Below are positions 26,331-36,570 of a stretch of DNA of 64,000 nt, one piece after another. Position numbers and translations under genes: made by a program. Below the pieces are notes generated by a model. The model was not told the origin of the DNA, searched no databases, and saw only the letters and a program-made list of their open reading frames with translations. Position 1 is the stretch's first letter; each line of letters opens with the position of its first letter. This DNA is from Planococcus sp. ISL-110 (GTDB taxonomy: Bacteria > Bacillota > Bacilli > Bacillales_A > Planococcaceae), in NCBI RefSeq assembly GCF_018613575.1, contig NZ_JAGGPX010000018.1:40627-104626 (forward strand). Direction: 5' to 3'.

Positions 26331-29300
26331 TTGAATAAATCTGCATTAAAAAAATTCGCAACTGAATCAAGAAGAGAATTACTTGGAAAAGTAGAGCTCC
26401 AAGCTAGAAAATTAGGCATTACAGCGGAAGCAATTCAAGCAGCAAGCATAGAAAGCTCAGACGCTGTCTTTATTGAAGGCAGACAGCTTTCGGATACAGA
26501 AAGAAAACAACGAAACAAGCTCATTGCTCGAATCAATGAAATTGGTTTTTCCCGTGTAATGGATGAAACGGCATATACGTGGTTCAATCGTTTTGTCGCA
26601 TTGCGTTACATGGAAGTAAATGATTACCTTCCAACAAAAGTACGTGTGCTTTCTTCGAATTCAGACAGTGCAGAACCAGACATGATGAAAGAAGCATTAT
26701 CTTTAAATTTAAGTTTAGACAAAGATTATGTTTATGATTTGAAGCTGAACAACAAAACAGATGAATTATTTAAATACTTGATCAAAATGCATTGTAATGA
26801 CTTAAATCGCTATATGCCGTTTATGTTTGAGAAAATTGAAGACTATTCTGAGATTCTCTTTCCAGAGGGATTACTAGGGACTGATTCATTCATTACTAAT
26901 ATGACAAATTTAGAACTTATACCGGAAATTAATTGGAAAAAAACGGAAGTTATTGGGTGGCTGTATCAATATTATATTGCAGAAGAAAAAGACCGGGTAT
27001 TCAAAGCAAAAAACAAGTATAAAGCAGAGGAAATACCTTTTGCTACTCAACTTTTTACACCTGATTGGATTGTTCAATATATGGTACAAAATTCGCTCGG
27101 GCGTTATTGGACAGAAGCTCATCCAGAACATAGCGACTTAATAGCGCATTGGGAATTTTTCTTGAAACACGAACAAGAAGATTTTCAAGAAAAAATTGCT
27201 CCGTATGTAAACAAAGAATTAAATGTGGAAGAAATAAAATGTTTTGACCCGGCAATGGGCAGTGGGCATATTTTATTGTATATGTTTGATGTATTGTATG
27301 AGATTTACAGCAAATGTGGTTACATGGAACGGGAAATTCCTCGTCTAATCATAGAGAACAATTTGTATGGATTAGATATTGATGATCGTGCATATCAATT
27401 GGCAAGCTTTTCAGTCGTTATGAAAGCATTGCAATATAATAGACGTTTTTTGAGAAGTATCGAAAGAGAAGGATTAACTCTTAATTTGGCATCTGTTCAG
27501 GAAACGAATGGCTGGAACGACGACGATATTGCCTATATAGCAGGCGATGATTATAGTACACTATTCGGACACTTGAAAAATTTTTTCGGACAATTCACGA
27601 GTGCCAAAACTTTTGGTTCCCTAATTCAAGTAAAGGAAACAGATACAACTTATTTGGAGAAAAGACTTCAGCAAATCAATTCAACACCAGTTGAAGATAT
27701 TTTTCAAGCGGAAAAGCGAGAGCGGGCATTAAATTTACTTCCACAACTCATTAAACAAACAGATATTATGAGCAAGTATTATGATATTGTCGTCATGAAT
27801 CCGCCATACATGAGTTCAAGAAGTATGAACGAGGAATTATCATATTTTACAGAAAATAACTATCCTGATTCTAAATCTGATTTGTTTGCCTCTTTCATGG
27901 AAGTAGACCACTATTTAAAACAAAATAGTTTCTACGCGGCCATCAATCAGCATTCATGGATGTTTTTATCTAGCTTTGAAAAAATGCGTGAAAAAGTCAT
28001 TAATAATAAATTAATTGACACAATGTTGCACTTAGGACCAAGAGCATTTGAGGAAATTGGCGGGGAAGTTGTACAATCGACAGCTTTTGTACTACGAAAC
28101 ATTGTAACCTCAAATATAGAAGGAACTTATTTGAGGTTGATTGAAGAAAACACAGCATGGGAGAAAAGAGAGAAAGCAATCGAGGCAGTTAAAAATCCTT
28201 CGGTTTCGTTTCGCTATTCATTTGACCAAGATAACTTCGCTAAAATACCTGGTAGTCCAATTGCCTATTGGATAAGTGAAAAAACAAGGTGGGTATTTGA
28301 GGTTGGTACACCACTATCAGATATTGCAGAGCCTAAGCAAGGTTTGTCGACTGCGGATAATAATAGGTTTTTAAGGCTATGGCAGGAAGTAGATTTTGGA
28401 AAAGTGGGGTTAGGCATTAACGAATCAAATAAAAATAGTATTTATAAATATAAATGGTTTCCCTTTAACAAAGGAGGAGGATTCAGGAAGTGGTATGGAA
28501 ATAATGAGTATATTATTAATTGGGAAAATAATGGAAAAGAACTTAAGGAATTTAAAGGTTCTGTAATAAGAAATCCTGATTATTATTTTAGAGAGTGTAT
28601 AACATGGTCGTTAATTAGTACCTCTTCTTTAGGCAGTCGTTATTCAGATTCTGGTTTTATTTTTGATGCAGGGGGATCTTCATTATTTACCCATTCTAAT
28701 ATTTATTATATTTTGGGTTTAATGACTTCAAACGTTAGCCATAATTTATTAAAAATAATTAATCCAACATTAAATATTAGCAATGGAGTAATTAGCAAGT
28801 TACCGTTTATTGATAATGTTTTAGAAAAAGAAAACATCAATAGGATTGTCAAAAGCTGTATTAGTATATCAAAAAAAGATTGGGATCAATTTGAGACCTC
28901 ATGGGATTTTAAAAAACATCCATTTTTGAACTATTCTACAGCCCAAATGGAGTCAATATTTAAAGAATGGCAAGAATTTGTTGAATCTCAATTTAATAAA
29001 CTTAAGTCGAACGAAGAAGAACTAAACCGTCTTTTCATTGAAACCTACCAACTGCAGGACGAGCTAACACCTGGAATAGATAAGAATAATATAACTATTC
29101 GAAAAGCAGACTTAGGACGTGATATAAAAAGTTTTATCTCTTATGCTATCGGCTGTTCATTAGGTCGCTATTCACTTGAAGAAGAAGGTTTAATCTACGC
29201 TGGTGGAGATTTTGATACGTCGCAATACAAAATATTCCCAGCAGATGAAGATAACATTATTCCAATTCTATCAGGTGCCTATTTCGGAGATGACATCGTC

Positions 29301-29828
29301 ACAAGATTTGTCGACTTTGTTCGAGTAACATTTAGTGAGGAAACACTCGAAGAAAATCTAGACTTTATAGCAGCAGCGATTGGTCGAAAGAAAAATGAAA
29401 CAGCAAGAGAAGCCTTGCGTCACTACTTCTTAAATGATTTTTATAAAGATCATGTGCAAGTGTATAAGAAGCGACCAATTTACTGGTTATTCACATCAGG
29501 TAAGGAAAAGGCATTTAACTGCTTAATTTATATGCACCGCTATGATAAAACGACGCTTTCCCGTATTCGGACGGACTATTTACACGAAGTTCAAATTCGC
29601 TTAGATGCGGAAAAGAAAGACTTACTTGATGTTATTGAAGGAGACGCTACTACGAAAGAAATTAGTAACATTAAGAAAGAACTCAAGTCACTCGACAAAA
29701 AAATTGATGAATTGAAAGCATACGACGAGCTACTTCACCATATGGCAGATATGCAAATTGAAATTGACTTAGATGATGGCGTGAAAGTAAACTATGAAAA
29801 ATTTAATGGATTAGTTGCGAAAATTTGA
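26331..29828 (+). CDS. pglX: PglX, adenine-specific DNA methyltransferase of BREX type 1
   Basis: 1165 residues from TTG 26331 (AAGGAG 8 bases upstream; the in-frame GTG at 26322 lies in that site). The start MNKSALKKFATESRRELL is the usual PglX opening. SAM motif DPAMGSGHIL is at about residue 306 and catalytic motif NPPYMSS at about 490, which specifies N6-adenine methylation. It marks host DNA at a non-palindromic motif; unmarked phage DNA is excluded. The middle-to-late part (about 28290-28990, residues 655-885) is markedly AT-rich, with Asn/Lys/Tyr-heavy sequence, and corresponds to the expected target-recognition region. The frame is intact, so the enzyme should be active. Confidence 0.95.
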   Translation: MNKSALKKFATESRRELLGKVELQARKLGITAEAIQAASIESSDAVFIEGRQLSDTERKQRNKLIARINEIGFSRVMDETAYTWFNRFVALRYMEVNDYLPTKVRVLSSNSDSAEPDMMKEALSLNLSLDKDYVYDLKLNNKTDELFKYLIKMHCNDLNRYMPFMFEKIEDYSEILFPEGLLGTDSFITNMTNLELIPEINWKKTEVIGWLYQYYIAEEKDRVFKAKNKYKAEEIPFATQLFTPDWIVQYMVQNSLGRYWTEAHPEHSDLIAHWEFFLKHEQEDFQEKIAPYVNKELNVEEIKCFDPAMGSGHILLYMFDVLYEIYSKCGYMEREIPRLIIENNLYGLDIDDRAYQLASFSVVMKALQYNRRFLRSIEREGLTLNLASVQETNGWNDDDIAYIAGDDYSTLFGHLKNFFGQFTSAKTFGSLIQVKETDTTYLEKRLQQINSTPVEDIFQAEKRERALNLLPQLIKQTDIMSKYYDIVVMNPPYMSSRSMNEELSYFTENNYPDSKSDLFASFMEVDHYLKQNSFYAAINQHSWMFLSSFEKMREKVINNKLIDTMLHLGPRAFEEIGGEVVQSTAFVLRNIVTSNIEGTYLRLIEENTAWEKREKAIEAVKNPSVSFRYSFDQDNFAKIPGSPIAYWISEKTRWVFEVGTPLSDIAEPKQGLSTADNNRFLRLWQEVDFGKVGLGINESNKNSIYKYKWFPFNKGGGFRKWYGNNEYIINWENNGKELKEFKGSVIRNPDYYFRECITWSLISTSSLGSRYSDSGFIFDAGGSSLFTHSNIYYILGLMTSNVSHNLLKIINPTLNISNGVISKLPFIDNVLEKENINRIVKSCISISKKDWDQFETSWDFKKHPFLNYSTAQMESIFKEWQEFVESQFNKLKSNEEELNRLFIETYQLQDELTPGIDKNNITIRKADLGRDIKSFISYAIGCSLGRYSLEEEGLIYAGGDFDTSQYKIFPADEDNIIPILSGAYFGDDIVTRFVDFVRVTFSEETLEENLDFIAAAIGRKKNETAREALRHYFLNDFYKDHVQVYKKRPIYWLFTSGKEKAFNCLIYMHRYDKTTLSRIRTDYLHEVQIRLDAEKKDLLDVIEGDATTKEISNIKKELKSLDKKIDELKAYDELLHHMADMQIEIDLDDGVKVNYEKFNGLVAKI

Positions 29829-29956
29829 TGTTTGAATGAGAAGTAGTTTTTATTATTGAACTTACTTCTCTTTTATTCAGATGTATAGTGAAGATACAAT
29901 AGTGTTTAGTGTAATTTATTTAAATCTAACAAATATAGAAATAAGGTGAGTAAATA

Positions 29957-30820
29957 GTGGGGATAGTAGAGTGGCAAACTGTTTTGACAGATGTTGTTTC
30001 GGGAGTTGGAGTTCTTCTAATTGGAGCTGTCGGCGGCGGGTTTGTTGGGTATTTTCGAGCGAAAAAGAAATCGTCATTAGCGATCGAAAGAAAAAATCTT
30101 ATATATCAGCCACTACTGGATGAATTAGATTCAAAAATCAACTTTAAATTATATACTTTAAAGAATATAGAAACTCCTATATTAATGGACATTGTGAAAA
30201 ATGACTACAAGTATGGACTAAGGGCGGAATTAGAAAAAAAGTGTAGCCGTTTATATTCGTTGATAGAACAATATAATAAGATCAGTTTAGTTACTATTGC
30301 TCATAGTAAAATCGAAGAGATTTTTATAAATGGATATGAAGAAATATTTGGAAGTATAGTTGATGGAATTAGTATACATACTGATAGGGAAGGAAATGAA
30401 TGGGAAATTGAGCACCTAGTTTTGCCGGTTGAATTAATTCAAAGAAGTCAATTCGATAAAAATATTGGTAATCTTATATGTAATGAAGGAATGTATGATA
30501 GCGAAGTGTGTTTAGATGAACACAATAATGTTTTTGTTTCAACGTACAAAGAGTTAATAGACTTATACAGCTCAGTTTTATATGCAACTATAAATGGTAA
30601 AAGAAATCAATTACCTCCGTTAAAAAAAGAAATAGACATGTCGCCTGCTGAATATATAGCTGTTGAGTTTGATTTTTTTGAAATATTTAATAAAGATCCT
30701 CAAAAGTTAAAAAAGGATGAATTAAGAAAAGAAATCAAGTTAGAATCCCAAAAAATGGTAGAACACTTAAAGGAAATCATCAGAAAAATAATAGATGTTT
30801 ACGAGCATGAGGAAATATAA
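29957..30820 (+). CDS. Unrecognised membrane-anchored protein inserted in the BREX operon, 287 aa
   Basis: GTG 29957 follows AAGGTGAG. One N-terminal membrane helix (about residues 9-33, VVSGVGVLLIGAVGGGFVGYF) is followed by positive residues (RAKKKS), so the rest should lie in the cytoplasm: a charged, mostly helical domain with a C-terminal coiled-coil-like tail (KKDELRKEIKLESQKMVEHLKEIIRKIIDVYEHEE). I see no catalytic motif. Its base composition is more AT-rich than brxC or pglZ. It stands between pglX and pglZ on the same strand, 128 bases after the former and 36 before the latter. Canonical loci have pglZ directly after pglX. It may be a passenger defence gene or a BREX accessory factor. 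Confidence 0.7.
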   Translation: MGIVEWQTVLTDVVSGVGVLLIGAVGGGFVGYFRAKKKSSLAIERKNLIYQPLLDELDSKINFKLYTLKNIETPILMDIVKNDYKYGLRAELEKKCSRLYSLIEQYNKISLVTIAHSKIEEIFINGYEEIFGSIVDGISIHTDREGNEWEIEHLVLPVELIQRSQFDKNIGNLICNEGMYDSEVCLDEHNNVFVSTYKELIDLYSSVLYATINGKRNQLPPLKKEIDMSPAEYIAVEFDFFEIFNKDPQKLKKDELRKEIKLESQKMVEHLKEIIRKIIDVYEHEEI

Positions 30821-30856
30821 GCCTGAAATTTTAATTTTAGAGAGTAGGTGAACGCT

Positions 30857-33415
30857 ATGAACCTGACACAAATTGAGTCCGCGCTAGAAGATATTTTCAA
30901 TGAACCGTTAAAAGACGGAGAACAACGAAAGCTTGTGTTTTGGGTGGATAAAGACGAAGAATTTACGGAGGAAATCGGTCAATTAGTATTACCAAACGTT
31001 AAAGTCCAAACCTTATCCAATCGCAATTCATTTTATATAAAGCATTTGTTGGAAGAAGAAGATCCCACTTCCTTTTATCTGATCTATACCAACTTAGAAC
31101 TAGGCGTAGAAGATAACTGGTTAGCGGATACGGTGCTCTATTCCAAGACCTTTTTCGCAGATCGAATCTCGCTTATCTTAAATGAACTTCAGATGGATCC
31201 AGCTCTTAGAGCGGTTATTAAGAAATACGAACAATTTTTTAACAACAAAGAACGCTTCCGCAAATTCCAGTCATTCGCCATCGAGTCCTACTCAGAGGAA
31301 ACGATTGAATTGGCAATTATGAGTGTATTGTGTAATGTGAAAACACCTGATTTTGAAGCGTTGTTAAAAGAAGTGCTAATGGATACGCTAGATGATGATG
31401 AAAACAAACTTTTATCTCAACTGGAACGATTTTTTGATTTAGATGTATTTTGGCGATATGTCGCCGATCACTATGGCTATGTGCGCAAAACAAACAATTT
31501 GAAGACCTTGTTTATTCATTTGACTGTTACAGCACTTTCACATTCTGTAAGTGATAAATACTTAACGGGTGTGAAGGACTTTATAGCCGTACGAAACAAA
31601 GCCAATGCATTGGTGTTTATTGATCATTGGATGCACCATAAAACAGATGATGTAGTCTTTGATCAGTATGCTGAAATGGTAGAACAGGAAATCCAACTGC
31701 CAAGTATTTTACAAGATATCCTGGTAGACGAGTTTAGACAGGCAGATACATTCCCGTATATCGATAAAGCCATTATCATCTATATTGCGAATAGCTTAAT
31801 GGAGAAGCTTGAAGATTACGAAGAGTACACGAAGCTGATTAAATTGAGACGCGTAAAACACTATTACGAAAAGTACGCATCCATTTACGAAGCTCTTTAT
31901 TACACAGTAAAAATGCATGAGTTTTATAAAGCGCATCAGCAAGGTATTCCACAAGGGCCAGCTGTTGATTTGTACAAAGCTTATCGTGATGAATATTATG
32001 TTATGGATACGTATTACCGGAAATTCTATGTGGCCTATGATGAAGAAAATAATCACGAACTAGTGAAAAAGTTAAAAGAACTCGTCGAACATTTGTATAC
32101 CAATTGGTTTATGGGCGAATTGAGCTCCCATTGGTCACAATCGGTTAAGTCAGAAATGGTCGAGGAATGGTCGCTTCCAGGAGTTCAAACTCAGCAAGGG
32201 TTCTATTCGTCAACGGTTGCTCCGCATGTTCGAAAAGGTGAACGTGTCTTTGTTATTATTTCGGATGCAATGCGTTATGAGGTGGGAATGGAACTTACCG
32301 ATCGATTGAATTCAGAAACGATAGGCATTTGTGAGATGCAGACAATGCTTGGCGTAGTGCCTTCTGTAACGAAGTTAGGCATGGCATCACTGTTGCCGCA
32401 TCGTAATTTAGATTTTGATGAAAAAGGTCGTGTACTAGTAGATGGTAGGGATTCGGCAGGACTCGAAAATCGCAAAAAAATTATAGGGTCTTATGTGGAA
32501 GACAGTCTCGCCATACACTTCCAAGATATGCTAGCTATGAATAAAGCCGGTCGCCGAGAAACGTTTAAAGGTAAGCGGGTTGTGTATATTTATCACGACA
32601 CAATTGATGCAATGGGCGATAAAGCCTCAACTGAAATTTATACGTTTAACGCAGTTGAAACAGCATTAAATCAGTTGTATGACTTGGTCAAAATGATCCG
32701 CGACGATTTAAGTGGAACTAACGTTTATATTACTGCTGATCATGGCTTTTTGTATCAGCGAGATGCATTAGAAGAAAGCGATAAAATAGGCAATGAAGTA
32801 CTGGATGCGGTTGAAGTAAAACGTCGGTATGTGTTGTCGAAAGAAAAACGAGAAATTTCAGGACAGCTGGGCATCAACTTGTCTTCTGTTGTGGACAATG
32901 TAGAGCAATTGACAGCTTACGTACCAAACGGGACAATTCGCAATCGCATGCAAGGCACTGGAGTAAACTTTGTTCATGGTGGTGCAAGTCTACAAGAAGT
33001 CGTTGTTCCGTTAGTAAAATATAAAAACAAGCGAGTAGGCCAAAAAGGCTCTTATTCTCTACAAAAAGTAGATGTTAAACTAACAAGTTCGATACGTAAA
33101 ATTACGAATAGTATTTTCAATTTGGACTTTTTCCAAACAGAAAAAGTGGGAGACAAGATGATTCCACGCACAGTTGTCATATGTATCGCAGATGCGGATG
33201 GAACGGTATTATCCAATGAAGAAACGATTATCGGAGATCGCACGTTTAATAACCCAGGAGATCGTACATTCAAGCTTCAATTTGTTTTGAAAAGCATTTC
33301 GTATGATCGTAACAAAACCTATTACTTGCTTGTAAAAGATCTAGAAACAGGGGTTGTGACAGAGAAAACACCATTCTCCATCAATCTAGGAATTGTCAGT
33401 GACTTTGATTTTTAA
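30857..33415 (+). CDS. pglZ: PglZ, alkaline-phosphatase-fold protein of BREX type 1
   Basis: 852 residues from ATG 30857 (GTAGGTG 6 bases upstream; the in-frame GTG at 30848 is inside that site). The C-terminal half holds the PglZ domain of the alkaline phosphatase superfamily: VFVIISDAMRYEVGMEL at about residue 465 and ITADHGFLYQ at about 625, supplying the metal-binding Asp and His residues. PglZ is required for both BREX methylation and phage exclusion; its exact reaction is debated. Length and motifs are normal. It is followed 16 bases later by brxL. Confidence 0.95.
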   Translation: MNLTQIESALEDIFNEPLKDGEQRKLVFWVDKDEEFTEEIGQLVLPNVKVQTLSNRNSFYIKHLLEEEDPTSFYLIYTNLELGVEDNWLADTVLYSKTFFADRISLILNELQMDPALRAVIKKYEQFFNNKERFRKFQSFAIESYSEETIELAIMSVLCNVKTPDFEALLKEVLMDTLDDDENKLLSQLERFFDLDVFWRYVADHYGYVRKTNNLKTLFIHLTVTALSHSVSDKYLTGVKDFIAVRNKANALVFIDHWMHHKTDDVVFDQYAEMVEQEIQLPSILQDILVDEFRQADTFPYIDKAIIIYIANSLMEKLEDYEEYTKLIKLRRVKHYYEKYASIYEALYYTVKMHEFYKAHQQGIPQGPAVDLYKAYRDEYYVMDTYYRKFYVAYDEENNHELVKKLKELVEHLYTNWFMGELSSHWSQSVKSEMVEEWSLPGVQTQQGFYSSTVAPHVRKGERVFVIISDAMRYEVGMELTDRLNSETIGICEMQTMLGVVPSVTKLGMASLLPHRNLDFDEKGRVLVDGRDSAGLENRKKIIGSYVEDSLAIHFQDMLAMNKAGRRETFKGKRVVYIYHDTIDAMGDKASTEIYTFNAVETALNQLYDLVKMIRDDLSGTNVYITADHGFLYQRDALEESDKIGNEVLDAVEVKRRYVLSKEKREISGQLGINLSSVVDNVEQLTAYVPNGTIRNRMQGTGVNFVHGGASLQEVVVPLVKYKNKRVGQKGSYSLQKVDVKLTSSIRKITNSIFNLDFFQTEKVGDKMIPRTVVICIADADGTVLSNEETIIGDRTFNNPGDRTFKLQFVLKSISYDRNKTYYLLVKDLETGVVTEKTPFSINLGIVSDFDF

Positions 33416-33431
33416 TTGAGGAGGTGTAATT

Positions 33432-35489
33432 GTGGAAGAAAAAGTAGAGGGAACTTTGACACTAGATCTTGATAAAAAATTGAATGAAGCTTTTGCTGGC
33501 CGAGTGGTTCGTAAAGACTTAACCAAACTCATCAAAGAAGGCGCCAACGTGCCTGTTTATGTGCTTGAATATCTATTGGGGATGTATGCGGCCACAGATG
33601 ACGAGCAGAGCATTCAAGAGGGCGTTGAACGTGTTAAAAAGATCCTTACAGATAATTTTGTTCGTCCCGATGAGTCGGAAAAAATCAAATCGAGAATTCG
33701 TGAATTGGGACAGTATTCGATTATTGATAAAGTGACTGTGGCTTTAAATCCAAGGATTGATACGTATGAAGCGGAGTTTTCGAACCTTGGATTAAAAGGC
33801 GTTCCGATAGCTTCTAATTTTGTAAAAGAGTTCGACAAGCTTCTTGTCGGTGGGATTTGGTGTATGGTCAAGGTTGATTATTATTACGATGAAGAAGTGA
33901 GAGCTTCGAATCCGTTTAGTGTCAGTAGTCTGCAGCCAATTCAGATGCCGAATATGGACATGAATGAGGTGTTTGAAGGACGCAAGCAGTTTACGAAGGA
34001 TGAATGGATAGATGCGTTGATTCGGTCGACTGGAATGGAACCAACACAATTAGAGGACCGTGTAAAGTGGCATCTACTCTTACGACTCGTTCCTCTTGTA
34101 GAAAACAACTACAATATGTGTGAACTTGGACCTCGTGGAACAGGGAAATCACACGTATACAAAGAAATTTCACCTAACTCCATTTTAGTTTCAGGTGGGC
34201 AGTCAACTGTAGCCAATTTGTTCTACAATATGTCTACTCGAAAAGTTGGACTGGTCGGAATGTGGGATTGCGTAGCGTTTGATGAAGTAGCAGGTATTCG
34301 CTTTAAAGACAAAGATGGCATTCAAATTATGAAGGATTATATGGCTTCAGGGTCGTTTGCGAGAGGTAAAGAAGAAAAAAACGCTTCAGCCTCTATGGTG
34401 TTTGTCGGGAATATCAATCAAAGCTTAGATGTATTATTAAAAACTTCGCATTTATTTGCGCCATTCCCTGAAGAAATGGCAAACGATACGGCATTTTTCG
34501 ATCGCATGCATTATTATATGCCCGGCTGGGAAATCCCCAAAATGCGACCAGACTTCTTTACCGATAAATACGGATTTATTGTAGACTATATCGCTGAATT
34601 CTTTAGAGAAATGAGAAAGCGTTCGTTTGCAGATTCAACAGATCGTTATTTTAAATTGGGTAACAACTTAAACCAACGGGATACCATAGCCGTTCGCAAA
34701 ACAGTGTCAGGGATGGTAAAACTCATTTATCCAAACGGAATCTACACAAAAGAGGATATTGAGGAGATTTTGCGTTATGCATTAGAAGGGCGTCGCCGGG
34801 TCAAAGAACAATTAAAGAAAATTGGCGGCATGGAATTTTATGATGTGATGTTCTCTTATATCGACAAAGAAACGCTAGAAGAAGAGCATGTGTCTGTTCC
34901 AGAACAAGGCGGCGGAAAACTTATTCCTGAAGGCATGGGCAAACCTGGACATGTCTATGTTGTAGGGCATGGCCACTCAGGAATGATAGGCGTCTACAAA
35001 CTCGAAAACCAAGTAGTCAGTGGCACTGGCAAATTTGATAAATCGGGTGTTGGTTCTTCTCGAGACACAAAAGAAAGCTTAGATACAGCATTCCGCTTCT
35101 TCACAGCTAACAGCAAGAGCATCAGTAATACCATTAGTACAAAAACAAAAGATTACTTGATGCATATTAGTGATCTTCAAGGAATTGGCCTGACCGACGA
35201 ACTTGCGATTGCAGAACTAATCGGCTTATGTTCAGGAGCATTGGACAAGCCTGTTCAAGAAAGTACCGTCGTTATTGGGAATATGACCGTTGGAGGAACC
35301 ATTGCAAAAGTAGAAGAATTTGCGAATGTTTTACAAGTTTGCGTCGATGCAGGGGCCAAAAAAGTGCTAATCCCTGCGTCATCGGTAATGGACTTGCAGA
35401 CGGTTCCCCCTGATTTATTAGTAAAGGTGCAGCCAGTATTTTACGCAGATCCGATAGATGCGGTATTTAAGGCTCTAGGTGTGAGTTGA
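33432..35489 (+). CDS. brxL: BrxL, AAA+ protein with Lon-like C-terminal domain, BREX type 1
   Basis: 685 residues from GTG 33432 after GAGGAGGTG. An N-terminal DNA-binding region is followed by an AAA+ core with Walker A GPRGTGKSH at about residue 233 and Walker B-like VAFDEVAG. The C-terminal 180 residues have a Lon-protease fold (PEGMGKPGHVYVVGHGHSG, ...VVIGNMTVGGTIAKVEEFANVLQVCVDAGAKKVLIPASS). The Lon catalytic Ser environment is not obvious (ISDLQGIGLTDE is at that place), consistent with BrxL being a DNA-binding ring ATPase rather than an active protease. Last gene of the operon, followed by a terminator. Confidence 0.95.
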   Translation: MEEKVEGTLTLDLDKKLNEAFAGRVVRKDLTKLIKEGANVPVYVLEYLLGMYAATDDEQSIQEGVERVKKILTDNFVRPDESEKIKSRIRELGQYSIIDKVTVALNPRIDTYEAEFSNLGLKGVPIASNFVKEFDKLLVGGIWCMVKVDYYYDEEVRASNPFSVSSLQPIQMPNMDMNEVFEGRKQFTKDEWIDALIRSTGMEPTQLEDRVKWHLLLRLVPLVENNYNMCELGPRGTGKSHVYKEISPNSILVSGGQSTVANLFYNMSTRKVGLVGMWDCVAFDEVAGIRFKDKDGIQIMKDYMASGSFARGKEEKNASASMVFVGNINQSLDVLLKTSHLFAPFPEEMANDTAFFDRMHYYMPGWEIPKMRPDFFTDKYGFIVDYIAEFFREMRKRSFADSTDRYFKLGNNLNQRDTIAVRKTVSGMVKLIYPNGIYTKEDIEEILRYALEGRRRVKEQLKKIGGMEFYDVMFSYIDKETLEEEHVSVPEQGGGKLIPEGMGKPGHVYVVGHGHSGMIGVYKLENQVVSGTGKFDKSGVGSSRDTKESLDTAFRFFTANSKSISNTISTKTKDYLMHISDLQGIGLTDELAIAELIGLCSGALDKPVQESTVVIGNMTVGGTIAKVEEFANVLQVCVDAGAKKVLIPASSVMDLQTVPPDLLVKVQPVFYADPIDAVFKALGVS

Positions 35490-35544
35490 GGCTGTACCCA
35501 GTAACTAAAGGGTGACGAAAACTCTATCAAAAACGATGGTTTAT

Positions 35545-35589
35545 AAGAGTCAGAGAAGAAGGCGTCAATTTTCTTCTCTGGCTCTTTTG
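35545..35589 (+). terminator. Terminator of the BREX operon
   Basis: AAGAGTCAGAGAAGAA pairs with TTCTTCTCTGGCTCTT (one mismatch) and ends in TTTT, directly after brxL. Confidence 0.85.
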
Positions 35590-35673
35590 CTTTGTCCCAT
35601 AACTTTTTTCAAAATCAATCTATCATAAATGGTGTTTCACAATGATTTTGAAAAGAAATGGGGAGGCAGAAAA

Positions 35674-36570
35674 ATGACGGATTTCAAATTGGCAATTCAC
35701 CAGGACACTCTGGAGACTCAGAAACGTTACCACAACAGAAAAATTCATATTGAAAAGAAAATGGAGGAAATCCCAAAACAATATGAGGGCGATATTCGGA
35801 GATACAAGAACTATTGCTACAGCACAGCCCAGGTAATTGGCGCAGAGGCGATGCTTGATTATTTGTACATCTCACTGACTGAACAGCAAGTTAAGAAAAC
35901 AACGTGGGAACGCCGGCTGGCAGCTATTAGAAAGTACTTGAGTGTCATTCATAAAATAGATCTCAAAGGACAGGCTGGTGTGACGTATGAGCTTTCAGGG
36001 ATACGGAAAATGTACCAGGAAGATCAATACGCTCATTTGACACAAGTTCGAGGAAAGTCGGCCATTAATAAGAAAGAGTTAATGGATATGCTCCATCGTC
36101 TCCCGATAAGAGCTAAGGCGATTTGTCTAGTCAATCTAGTAACCGCTAACAGACCTAGCGAAATGGTGCGGTTAAAAGTAAGTGATTTTGATCTAAACAA
36201 CAAATGCGTACATGTATATTTAAAAAAGCAAAAAAGATGGCATACGAAACGGCTCACGCAGGAAGTTATCCAGGCAATCGACATATACATACGCGAATAC
36301 CATCTGAAACCAGATAATTACTTTGTGGGGAGGGTGTATAAGGATGGACATTATGAAAGCACAGCAATCAGTGAAATCGGGTACTATAGTTTTTTGCAGC
36401 GTTGGACGGGGCTTACCGGGTACAACTTCAGGAAAAGCCAAGTGGTAGCGATGCACGCAGCTGGTGCAGATCTATCAACTATCGCGCAACAAACGGGCCA
36501 TCAATCACTGGAAACGTTAATGCAGCATTATCTTACGGTATCTGAAGGGACCATTGATAAGTATTTATAA
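35674..36570 (+). CDS. Tyrosine recombinase / phage-type integrase
   Basis: 298 residues from ATG 35674 (GGGGAGG upstream). The N-terminal core-binding region is helical and charged. The catalytic domain shows NRPSEMVRLKVSDFDL (first Arg box), TGYNFRKSQVVAMHAAGADLSTIAQQTGHQSLETLMQHYL (second Arg, the His, and the nucleophilic Tyr in HYL). The first residue of the usual HxxR box reads as Tyr/Asn (YNFRKS), a tolerated variation. Located 185 bases after brxL and in the same direction, it is the best candidate for mobilising the BREX island; I could not identify its attachment sites. Confidence 0.87.
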   Translation: MTDFKLAIHQDTLETQKRYHNRKIHIEKKMEEIPKQYEGDIRRYKNYCYSTAQVIGAEAMLDYLYISLTEQQVKKTTWERRLAAIRKYLSVIHKIDLKGQAGVTYELSGIRKMYQEDQYAHLTQVRGKSAINKKELMDMLHRLPIRAKAICLVNLVTANRPSEMVRLKVSDFDLNNKCVHVYLKKQKRWHTKRLTQEVIQAIDIYIREYHLKPDNYFVGRVYKDGHYESTAISEIGYYSFLQRWTGLTGYNFRKSQVVAMHAAGADLSTIAQQTGHQSLETLMQHYLTVSEGTIDKYL

